Below, one piece after another: positions 44,984-52,197 of a stretch of 64,000 bases of DNA. The translations under genes were made by a program, and so were the position numbers. A model generated the notes under the pieces. That model did no database searches. It saw nothing but the letters and a program-made list of their open reading frames with translations, and was not told where the DNA came from. Source of the DNA: Marispirochaeta aestuarii (GTDB lineage: Bacteria > Spirochaetota > Spirochaetia > JC444 > Marispirochaetaceae). The DNA is taken from NCBI RefSeq assembly GCF_002087085.1, contig NZ_MWQY01000012.1:99419-163418 (forward strand), written 5' to 3'. Within the stretch, counting starts at the first letter, position 1. Every line of letters starts with the position of its first letter.

Positions 44984-45604
44984 ATGAAATCCGATCAGGA
45001 ACGTATACAACGCCGATATGACCGCATAGCGCCCCTGTACGATCTGCTTGAGCGCCCCATGGAAGCCAGTTTTGTGGCATGGAGAGTGCAGCTTCTGACC
45101 AAGGCTGCCGGCCGTGTTCTGGAAGTCGGCGTCGGCACCGGCAAGAATCTTCCCTATTATCCGCCCGATGTATCGGTAACGGGAATCGATTTCAGCCGCG
45201 AAATGATTGAACGAGCCCGGTCCCGGGTGGAGAGTCAGGGTCTGGATAACGTGACCCTCATTGAAATGAACGCGGAAGAGCTTTCCTTTGAGGATAACAG
45301 CTTTGACACAATAGTCAGTACCTGTGTTTTCTGCTCGGTGCCGCTACCGGTAAACGGGCTGCGGGAGTTGCAGAGAGTCTGCAGGCCCGACGGGAGAGTC
45401 CTCATGCTCGAGCATGTCAGGAGTGAGGGACCTGTTATGGGTCCCCTTATGGATTTCCTGAACCCCCTTCCCCTCTATCTGTATGGAGCCAACATAAACC
45501 GCCGGACTGTGGATAATCTGCTGCAGGCCGGTTTTCAGCACATAGAGGTAACAAACCTGTGGCGCGATATCGTCAAACAGATAATTGCCCGTCCGGGCGC
45601 ATGA
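44984..45604 (+). CDS. Class I SAM-dependent methyltransferase
   Basis: 206 residues of the UbiE/Methyltransf_11 type. SAM-binding motif I is VLEVGVGTGKN, motif II VTGIDFSREMIERA, then NAEELSFEDNSFDTI and GRVLMLEHV. The C-terminal part is short. Substrate unknown; enzymes of this sort are found next to metal and arsenic resistance genes as well as quinone biosynthesis. CGGAG precedes the ATG. Only 37 nt separate it from the EI-YHS gene, suggesting cotranscription. Confidence 0.8.
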   Translation: MKSDQERIQRRYDRIAPLYDLLERPMEASFVAWRVQLLTKAAGRVLEVGVGTGKNLPYYPPDVSVTGIDFSREMIERARSRVESQGLDNVTLIEMNAEELSFEDNSFDTIVSTCVFCSVPLPVNGLRELQRVCRPDGRVLMLEHVRSEGPVMGPLMDFLNPLPLYLYGANINRRTVDNLLQAGFQHIEVTNLWRDIVKQIIARPGA

Positions 45605-45641
45605 GTTCTTCGTACCCCGGTGCGGAAGGATATACGATACT

Positions 45642-47567
45642 ATGAATGACAACCTACTGAAGCAACCACAACGTTATGTTCTTGCAGGTACCGACATTGC
45701 AGGCGGGCCTTCCGTGGCCGGCATTCTTGTTTCCGGCGTTTCCGGACCTGAAGGCTTCTCGAAGGAAAAAAAGTTTACATCGACTACATCCGGTGCAGAA
45801 GAAGAGAAGTATAGCATTGAGACGGAAATTGCCCTGCTTGGGGATGAAGTTCGTTCCATGGCGGAAATACTGAACCGGGAAGGTTTCGAGTCGGAGTCGA
45901 AAATACTCGATACGCATGTTCTGATGCTTGAGGACGAAGGAATAAAGTCCAGACTCATGCACCGAATTGAGGAGTACGGAGAGTCTGCAGAGGAAGCGGT
46001 GGTCTGTGTATTCGGAGAAATGAAAGATCGCCTGCTGGAATCGGATAATGCCCTGATACGTGAACGATCCGCTGATGTTGAGGATCTGATGCAGCGTCTT
46101 AAGTCTCGATTATCCGGAATTGAGCAAATCCGGGAATTGCCCGTCCCGGTAAGAAACGCCTCCCTGGTGCTTGTTTTTCCAGAACTCTTTGTATCGAATG
46201 TTGTGGAGGCTCGAAACGCCGGTGTTGCGGCGATTATCGTTGAGTCCGGAACAGGATTTTCCCACGCTGCCATCATGGCGAAAGCATTCGGGATACCCGT
46301 ACTTAGAGTCAATGGTATTGAAAAGCTGTATGAAGCGATGGGCGCAATAGTCGTGGTGGATGTGGAAAACGGTCGACTGGTGATACATGCCGACGAAGAC
46401 GACATTTCGTCAGCTGCACTGGCATCCGCAACTGCGACGGATGAAGCATATATCGACTCGCCCCTGAATATATGGCTCAATCTTGTTGATACGGATTCAC
46501 ATCCCCCGGAATCGTTACATGGCGATACTATAGCGGGAATCGGGCTCTTTCGGAGTGAGTCTCTGCTTACCGAGCGATTGTCAGGATTCCCCAGCGAAGA
46601 AGAACAGTACGCAGTCTATCTACAGCTCTGCAGACGGTGGAAGCGTTATCCCGTTACTATCCGCATGTTTGATATCGGTGGCGACAAGACCGTACCGTAT
46701 TTTTCACTGGGACCACAGGATAATCCTTTTCTGGGACTGCGGGCCCACCGACTGTATCGCTTTCATCCGGAGCTTTTCATGAATCAGGTCCGGGCAATTC
46801 TTCGAGCCGGTATTGAGTGTTCTGATCTTCGTATTCTTTTCCCGATGATAGAAACAGTTGAGGAGCTCAAATATCTGCAGGAACTGCTGGCGTCTGCGAT
46901 GGAAGAAATGAAGCAACAGGGAACGGCGTATCGTCATGACGTTAAACAGGGAGTATTGATTGAAGTTCCTTCCGCTGTATGGATTCTGAAAGATCTACTG
47001 GAACGGCTGGATTTCATCAGCGTCGGTACCAATGATCTGTTGCAGTACCATTTTGCAGTTGATCGCGGTAATATTAATGTGAGTAATTACTACCAACCCG
47101 AGCATCCGTCAGCTCTTCGGATGCTGAAATATATTGCTGACGCTGCATCGGAATCCGGGAAGCAGATTACTCTCTGTGGAGAGATTGCAGCGGATCCGTA
47201 TCTTGTTCCTGTACTTTACGGTATGGGGTTCAGGGATCTCAGTGTCGACTTCCATGCCGTTAATTCTGTCCGGCTTTCCGTGCCTGAAGGTTCAAGCGAC
47301 GGGTTGGAGAATATTGCCGCCCGTTGTGTGTCCGCATCCTCAATCGAGGAGGTACACGCGATCTTGGACGAATCGGGAGGTTCTGATCGCTTGAAGCCTC
47401 TCGACCACAGTAATCGGGGGACAGGATTCATTGATCCTGTTTGTGGAATGGTAGTCCACAGGCAGGAAAATCTATACTCGTTTACTACGGACAGGGAGAC
47501 GTACTTTTTTTGTTCGCCGGAATGTTTAGAGCAGTTTTCCCGTAAACCTGAAAGGTATATACGCTAA
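45642..47567 (+). CDS. PTS Enzyme I-like phosphotransferase with C-terminal YHS metal-binding domain
   Basis: 641 residues. Residues 1-585 are a complete Enzyme I of the PEP:sugar phosphotransferase system: phospho-acceptor His208 in TGFSHAAIMAK, MFDIGGDKTVPYF, NPFLGLRAHR, GTNDLLQYHFAVDRGN and the active-site Cys512 in LCGEIAADP. Residues 596-641 add a YHS domain (DPVCGM at 598-603; YFFCSPEC with Cys624 and Cys628; FSRKPERYI), known from copper-ATPases and metal-handling proteins. I know no characterised EI-YHS fusion. No HPr or EII gene is in the window. The gene is poorer in GC (about 47-50 % in sampled lines) than copB and copS, a sign of transfer. GGAAGGA lies 12 nt before the ATG. Confidence 0.88.
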   Translation: MNDNLLKQPQRYVLAGTDIAGGPSVAGILVSGVSGPEGFSKEKKFTSTTSGAEEEKYSIETEIALLGDEVRSMAEILNREGFESESKILDTHVLMLEDEGIKSRLMHRIEEYGESAEEAVVCVFGEMKDRLLESDNALIRERSADVEDLMQRLKSRLSGIEQIRELPVPVRNASLVLVFPELFVSNVVEARNAGVAAIIVESGTGFSHAAIMAKAFGIPVLRVNGIEKLYEAMGAIVVVDVENGRLVIHADEDDISSAALASATATDEAYIDSPLNIWLNLVDTDSHPPESLHGDTIAGIGLFRSESLLTERLSGFPSEEEQYAVYLQLCRRWKRYPVTIRMFDIGGDKTVPYFSLGPQDNPFLGLRAHRLYRFHPELFMNQVRAILRAGIECSDLRILFPMIETVEELKYLQELLASAMEEMKQQGTAYRHDVKQGVLIEVPSAVWILKDLLERLDFISVGTNDLLQYHFAVDRGNINVSNYYQPEHPSALRMLKYIADAASESGKQITLCGEIAADPYLVPVLYGMGFRDLSVDFHAVNSVRLSVPEGSSDGLENIAARCVSASSIEEVHAILDESGGSDRLKPLDHSNRGTGFIDPVCGMVVHRQENLYSFTTDRETYFFCSPECLEQFSRKPERYIR

Positions 47568-47636
47568 TTCATGCAAGAAATCGACCTTGAGGATTTGCTT
47601 TCTCCGGATGAACGATGACGAGTTGTTCCGGACTCA

Positions 47637-48758
47637 TCAGGAATCTGAATCTATGGGAAGGGTTAAGGTAAAGGTGCTGCCGAAGCCGGGCCCCCGGCTG
47701 TCTGCGGTAATAGTGCCGCCGTGGGCGCGGGCCAGGTGGATCGCGATGGTCAATCCGATTCCGCTGCCTCCGTGGGCCCGGGCCCGGGAAGAATCGACCC
47801 GGTAGAAGCGGTCGAAGAGATGCGGCAGATGTTCCGGCGCAATTCCTATGCCGGTATCCTGGATTGAGAACCGGAGATGAGAGTTGAGGAGGCTGCATTT
47901 GAGCCGTACAACTCCACCCTGGTTTGTGTATTGCAGCGCGTTGCCGAGCAGGTTGATCAGGATCTGCAGTACCCGTTCACTGTCCATCCTGATATGTGGC
48001 AGGTTGTGGGATACTTCCACGACAAGCTGCACGCCTTTGTCTTCAAACTGGGATTCCAGCCGGGATACGGTACGACGTATGAGCTCCGCCGGATTGGTCT
48101 GCTCGAGATCTAGCTGAATAATCCCCGCTTCCGCCTTCGAGAGCTGGCTCAGTTCCTCGGTCAGGCGCTGCAGCCGGGATGTTTCTCGCTGGACATCGAG
48201 GAAGGTTTCGGTATCCGGAGAAAGCACCCCGTCGATAAGCCCCTCCATCATGCTGCGGATTCCCGTCAGGGGTGTCTTGAGCTCATGGGCGAGGTTCCCG
48301 ATCAGCTCCGTACGTCGGCGCTCGGTTCCTTCCAGGATTTCCGCCATCTGGTTAAAACTCAGGGCCAGTTCGCCCAGCTCGTCATTCCATTTGGTCTGTA
48401 TCCTGTCGCTGTAATTGCCGTCCGCTATGCGTTTGCTTGCTTCCATCAGGGACCGGATGGGGCTGACGATCCTCCAGGCAATGAAACTGCTTGCCAGTAC
48501 CGCGGCAACAGAGGCTACAACCCCGGAAATGAGAAGAATCTCATTGCTTGCCGCCAGAAAATTTCTGCGCAGGTCCTCCGCCATTGCATTATCCGGTCCC
48601 AGAAGGATCCGCATGTGTTCCATGTGGTGCAGAAACGCGTTGGGCGCCTGAATCCGGGATGTAACTACCAGAACCAGGCTGCCGACAACAACGATCAGAA
48701 TGTGCGAAAGGAAGAGCTTCCAGCCCAGCAGGTGAGGTACGGGTTTCCTGATTTTCAT
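47637..48758 (-). CDS. Sensor histidine kinase of the copper operon (CopS/CusS-like)
   Basis: 373 residues. TM1 about 14-33, a short periplasmic loop (about 34-72) with HHMEHM, TM2 about 74-97, HAMP (VSPIRSLMEASKRIADG) and a HisKA/HATPase core with the phospho-acceptor His158 in NLAHELKTPL, N box NLLGNALQYT, and G boxes DTGIGIAP and GGSGIGL. The clustered His and Met residues in the tiny sensor loop fit direct Cu(I) or Ag(I) sensing; this is inference. The start overlaps the regulator stop by ATGA. Convergent with the EI-YHS gene. Confidence 0.85.
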   Translation of the reverse strand: MKIRKPVPHLLGWKLFLSHILIVVVGSLVLVVTSRIQAPNAFLHHMEHMRILLGPDNAMAEDLRRNFLAASNEILLISGVVASVAAVLASSFIAWRIVSPIRSLMEASKRIADGNYSDRIQTKWNDELGELALSFNQMAEILEGTERRRTELIGNLAHELKTPLTGIRSMMEGLIDGVLSPDTETFLDVQRETSRLQRLTEELSQLSKAEAGIIQLDLEQTNPAELIRRTVSRLESQFEDKGVQLVVEVSHNLPHIRMDSERVLQILINLLGNALQYTNQGGVVRLKCSLLNSHLRFSIQDTGIGIAPEHLPHLFDRFYRVDSSRARAHGGSGIGLTIAIHLARAHGGTITADSRGPGFGSTFTLTLPIDSDS

Positions 48759-49465
48759 GCGTTTGCCGCCTCAAAACGGTATCCGGCGCTGCGCACCGTC
48801 ACGACAATGCCGGCGGAGGCCGGATTATCCTCTATTTTCTGCCGCAGGCGCCGGATGTGAACATCCACAACACGCTCATCGATGTAATAGTCGTCCTTCC
48901 ACACATGCTCGATGAGCTGGTCCCGGCTGAGCACTCTGTCGTGGTTGGTTGCCAGGACATGCAGCAGATCGAATTCGATCGGTGTCAGCTGCAGCAGCCG
49001 GTCGTCCTTCCATACTTTTCGCCCCGCCGGATCGATGGTAATCCGGGAGAACCGGATTGACCGGTCCCCCTCGCTGGTCGAATGCCGTTCACGGCGCTGG
49101 AGTACCGTTACCCGGGCTGCCACTTCCCGTGGACTGAAGGGTTTGACAACATAATCATCGGCACCCATCCGCAGTCCGAGGAGCCGGTCCGTTTCGTCTC
49201 CCCGGGCGCTCAGCATCAGAACCATGACGGAAGATTCCTGCCGTATGCGGCGGAGCACCTCTATGCCGTCGATCCCGGGGAGCATGACATCCAGAATTAT
49301 TACCGAGGGCGTGAACCTGCGCATTGCAGGAAGAACCTCGTTGCCGTGGGAAACTTCCTCTACCTCATACCCCTCGTTTTCCAGGTACGCCCGCAGGGAT
49401 TTCCTGATTGCCGACTCGTCGTCGACAACCAGTACCCGCTTTTCCGTCTTCATAGCGTTACTCAT
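48755..49465 (-). CDS. OmpR-family response regulator of the copper operon
   Basis: 236 residues. Receiver with Asp59 (IILDVMLPG) and Lys in VVKPFSP, and a winged-helix DNA-binding domain (LTPIEFDLLHVL; DVHIRRLRQKIE; VRSAGYRFE). Typical CopR/CusR partner of the following kinase, coupled through an ATGA overlap. Start at 49465 or, with better spacing from GGGGATGAG, ATG 49453. It lies 50 nt downstream of copB, on the same strand, so copB-regulator-kinase form one operon and would be self-regulated. Confidence 0.88.
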   Translation of the reverse strand: MSNAMKTEKRVLVVDDESAIRKSLRAYLENEGYEVEEVSHGNEVLPAMRRFTPSVIILDVMLPGIDGIEVLRRIRQESSVMVLMLSARGDETDRLLGLRMGADDYVVKPFSPREVAARVTVLQRRERHSTSEGDRSIRFSRITIDPAGRKVWKDDRLLQLTPIEFDLLHVLATNHDRVLSRDQLIEHVWKDDYYIDERVVDVHIRRLRQKIEDNPASAGIVVTVRSAGYRFEAANA

Positions 49466-49515
49466 CCCCGCTCAGGAGAAATTGACTCCGTCTACCGGCC
49501 GCCGGGTGCGAAACT

Positions 49516-51537
49516 TCACGCGGTGGCCTCCTCCAGCTCCTCTTTTTTGACCCGCAGGAGCCGGGCGTTGATAGCGACGATAACCGTGGAGAGGGACATG
49601 AGGATCGCGCCGACTTCGGGAGAGAGCACGATGCCTGCGTTGTAGAGAACACCTGCTGCCAGAGGAATAGCCACGACGTTGTACCCGGTTGCCCAGATCA
49701 GGTTCTGCACCATTTTTTGATAGGTTGCTCTACCGAAAAGGATCAGGGCGGTAATGTCCAAGGGATTGGAATTGACAAGAATAATGTCCGCCGTGGAAGC
49801 CGCGACATCCGTTCCCGAGCCGACCGCAATACCCACTTGGGCCTGTGCCAACGCTGGTGAGTCGTTAACGCCGTCGCCGGTCATGGCGACGTATTCTCCC
49901 TTTTTCTGCAGTTCCTTTATCTTCTCCTGTTTCTGGTCCGGCAGAACCTCCGCAAAGAAGCCGTCCATTCCCAGTTCCTCTGCAACTGCCTTCGCTGTAG
50001 CAGTGTTATCTCCAGTAAGCATCCAGCACTTTATGCCCCGTTTCTGCAGGGCCTGCACCGCTTTGTAGGATTCGGGACGGATGGTATCGGAAAGGGCCAG
50101 AGATCCCGCAATGGTGTTGTCCACAAGAACGAACACCCTGGTAACCCCCCCTTTGGCTTCCGCACCTTCCGGAATCGCAAGATTCTGCTCCTTCAGGTAT
50201 CCGGGGCTGACTACCTCTATCTGCTTTCCGGAAACGATACCGGAGACCCCTTTTCCCTTGATGGCTTCGAAATTATCCGCCGACTCAGGCTTGATCCCCA
50301 TGGTCGTGGCTTTCTGAACAATTCCCTTGCCGATAGGGTGCTCGGAATGCCCTTCCAGGCTGGCGGCGAAGGAGACAATCTGCTCTTCGGTGTAACTGTC
50401 GCTGTGAACGTTGACGGCGGTTACTTCGAAGGTCCCGTTGGTCAGGGTTCCGGTTTTGTCGAATACCAGGGTGCTTATTCTGCGGGCGTTTTCGAAGGCT
50501 GTCCGGTTGCGTATCAGAAGACCATTCTGGGCAGATTTCGAGGTGGAAACGGAGACAACAAGAGGAATCGCCAGGCCGAGGGCATGGGGGCAGGTAATGA
50601 TCATGACCGTGGCCATGCGTGCGATTGAGAACTGCAAATCCATTCCGGCGATAAGCCAGGCGGCAAGGGTAACGGCCCCCACGCTTATGGCGACAATGGT
50701 AAGCCAGAAGGCCGCCCGGTCGGAGAGGGCCTGGGTTTTGGATTTTGCTGCCTGGGCCTCGCGTACCATGTTGATGACCTTGGAAAGGTACGAATCCTCG
50801 CCGGCGCCTTCGACCCGAAGCTCCAGAGATCCGTCGCCGTTGATCGAACCGCCGATCAGGGTGTCGCCGGTCTGCTTTTTGACGGGCCTGGATTCCCCGG
50901 TCAGCATCGATTCGTCGATGTAGCTTTCGCCCCTGACGACCTCGCCGTCGGAGGGAATCTTTTCTCCTGGTTTGATCAGCAGCACGTCCCCTTTTTGGAT
51001 TTCTGATAAAGGAACGTCTTCCGTTTCGTCGCCTTTTTTACGGTGAGCTTCGCTCGGCATGAGCTGTGCCAGTTTTTCCAGGGAGGACGAGGCGCTCAGG
51101 ACCGATGCCATCTCGATCCAGTGTCCCGCCAGCATGATTGCTATCAGGGTTGCAAGTTCCCAGTAAAAAGGCGACCCTTGCAGGCCGAAGGTCACCGCCG
51201 CGCTGTAGACGTAGGCGACTGAAATAGCCAACCCGATAAGAGTCATCATGCCGGGATTTTTCGCCTTTAATTCGCTGATCAGACCTGAGAGGAATGGACG
51301 TCCTCCATAGAAGAAGATAACCGTTGCCAGTGTGAAAACTACGTAGTCCGACCCTGCGAACCCGAAGGAAAATCCCAGCAGCTGTTGAATAAGTTTCGAA
51401 AGGGCCAGGATCGGGACGGTAAGAACAAGGGTAACATAGAAGCGCCTCCTGAAGTCCCGTATCATCATGCGGTGGTGTTCGTTGTGGTCGTGATGACTCT
51501 GGTGTTCATGATGTTCGTGATGGTCGGTTGTGGCCAT
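49516..51537 (-). CDS. copB: CopB-type copper/silver P1B-ATPase
   Basis: 673 residues. A His-rich N-terminus (residues 6-22 with ten His) replaces the CxxC metal domains of CopA. Motifs: CPH at 316-318 in the metal-transport helix (the CPH class of P1B ATPases), TGES in the actuator domain, phosphorylated Asp360 in FDKTGTLTNG, the SEHPIGKG loop (HP motif) and MTGDGVNDSPAL. CPH enzymes export Cu(I)/Cu(II) or Ag(I) to the periplasm. First gene of the operon with the two regulators. Its promoter (51734-51762) holds a CsoR-like operator, about 200 nt upstream. Confidence 0.92.
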   Translation of the reverse strand: MATTDHHEHHEHQSHHDHNEHHRMMIRDFRRRFYVTLVLTVPILALSKLIQQLLGFSFGFAGSDYVVFTLATVIFFYGGRPFLSGLISELKAKNPGMMTLIGLAISVAYVYSAAVTFGLQGSPFYWELATLIAIMLAGHWIEMASVLSASSSLEKLAQLMPSEAHRKKGDETEDVPLSEIQKGDVLLIKPGEKIPSDGEVVRGESYIDESMLTGESRPVKKQTGDTLIGGSINGDGSLELRVEGAGEDSYLSKVINMVREAQAAKSKTQALSDRAAFWLTIVAISVGAVTLAAWLIAGMDLQFSIARMATVMIITCPHALGLAIPLVVSVSTSKSAQNGLLIRNRTAFENARRISTLVFDKTGTLTNGTFEVTAVNVHSDSYTEEQIVSFAASLEGHSEHPIGKGIVQKATTMGIKPESADNFEAIKGKGVSGIVSGKQIEVVSPGYLKEQNLAIPEGAEAKGGVTRVFVLVDNTIAGSLALSDTIRPESYKAVQALQKRGIKCWMLTGDNTATAKAVAEELGMDGFFAEVLPDQKQEKIKELQKKGEYVAMTGDGVNDSPALAQAQVGIAVGSGTDVAASTADIILVNSNPLDITALILFGRATYQKMVQNLIWATGYNVVAIPLAAGVLYNAGIVLSPEVGAILMSLSTVIVAINARLLRVKKEELEEATA

Positions 51538-51722
51538 AAAAATCCTCCGTGTTTTGCGCAGCGGGAATCCCCGGAACGGTTACATATAAACGCATATCCG
51601 ACGGAAAAGAACAGACCTGCAAGAATGAGCCGCATGCTCTGCCCGGCAGAGACTCCGCTTCAAAGGTAAAAATCTCTGGCGTAAAGATCTAACGAATCCG
51701 TTACGTCGATGATTTTATGATC

Positions 51723-51736
51723 ATTCTTATAAGAAT
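51723..51736. promoter_or_regulatory. 14-bp palindrome at the copB transcription start
   Basis: ATTCTTATAAGAAT is a perfect palindrome overlapping the -10 box and the likely start point of the copB promoter. It may be a second operator, for example for the OmpR-type regulator; this is unproven. Confidence 0.4.
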
Positions 51737-51762
51737 ATACTATACCCCCCCGGGGTATTCAA
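51734..51762 (-). promoter_or_regulatory. copB promoter with CsoR-like operator in the spacer
   Basis: On the minus strand: TTGAAT (51757-51762), exactly 17 bp, TATATT (51734-51739). The spacer is filled by the perfect inverted repeat ATACCCC CCC GGGGTAT (51742-51758). TACCCC/GGGGTA dyads with a G/C-rich centre are the known operator form of CsoR and CstR copper and persulfide repressors. A repressor here would block RNA polymerase. No csoR gene is in the window. Confidence 0.7.
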
Positions 51763-51909
51763 GAAAAATCATTATCCACCATAATATGGTAATACGCGCT
51801 CTTGACGTGTATATTTTTTCCCCCCATGATTTACATGAAGGCAAGATTAGATTCAAAACTGGCACCGGGAGGGCTTTTCCTGCATGTCGGTTCCTGTCGG
51901 GGGGATAAT

Positions 51910-52194
51910 ATGAGCGATTCGCAGAAGAAAACCAAACTGATGGAAGTCTCAGTCTGCATAGGAACGAATTGTGCGTTCCGCGGTGCATCGCAGCTCATGG
52001 AAGCCCTTGTTGCAGATAAAGAAATCCGTGAAAAATGTACCATTCATGAGATTTCGTGCCAGAACGATATGTGTGATCATTCCCGCAGATCTCCGGTGGT
52101 TCGGATAGATGGTGACTATTTTCTGGAGGCACGCCCGGAAGTAATCCTCGACGAAGTCCATCGGCGTATCGCGATGAAAAAGATTAAGGCCTGA
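51910..52194 (+). CDS. NuoE-like [2Fe-2S] thioredoxin-fold protein
   Basis: 94 residues. The thioredoxin-like [2Fe-2S] ferredoxin fold is indicated by two Cys pairs, VCIGTNC and ISCQNDMC, and the following RRSPVVRIDGDYF strand. In hydrogenases and complex I such subunits (NuoE, HydC type) pass electrons between a flavoprotein and the main chain. The stop is 3 nt before the hydrogenase ATG, so the two are made together. A start at 51910 has a strong G-rich site (GGGGG) upstream. Confidence 0.75.
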   Translation: MSDSQKKTKLMEVSVCIGTNCAFRGASQLMEALVADKEIREKCTIHEISCQNDMCDHSRRSPVVRIDGDYFLEARPEVILDEVHRRIAMKKIKA

Positions 52195-52197
52195 AGC

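Larger units (their letters stand above)
51538..51909. promoter_or_regulatory. Divergent regulatory spacer, copB / hydrogenase
   Basis: This 372-bp gene-free spacer holds the copB promoter with its embedded operator and, towards the hydrogenase side, a second perfect dyad ACCATA A TATGGT (51778-51790). A plus-strand promoter candidate TTGACG (about 51802) with CATGAT 17 bp on would serve the hydrogenase genes. The copB leader of about 190 nt contains a CTCTGCC/GGCAGAG hairpin (51639-51653). An isolated short frame in the leader is not convincing. Confidence 0.55.

Noticed and set aside
51459..51635. 57-codon minus-strand frame in the copB leader with a hydrophobic start
   Set aside because: No Shine-Dalgarno, overlaps copB out of frame with low-complexity Thr codons; probably chance.
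51734..51762. MerR-type promoter reading of the copB spacer
   Set aside because: MerR promoters have 19-20 bp spacers; this one is 17 bp with a CsoR-like dyad.
51772..51780. TTATCCACC as a DnaA box
   Set aside because: Single imperfect box without others nearby.
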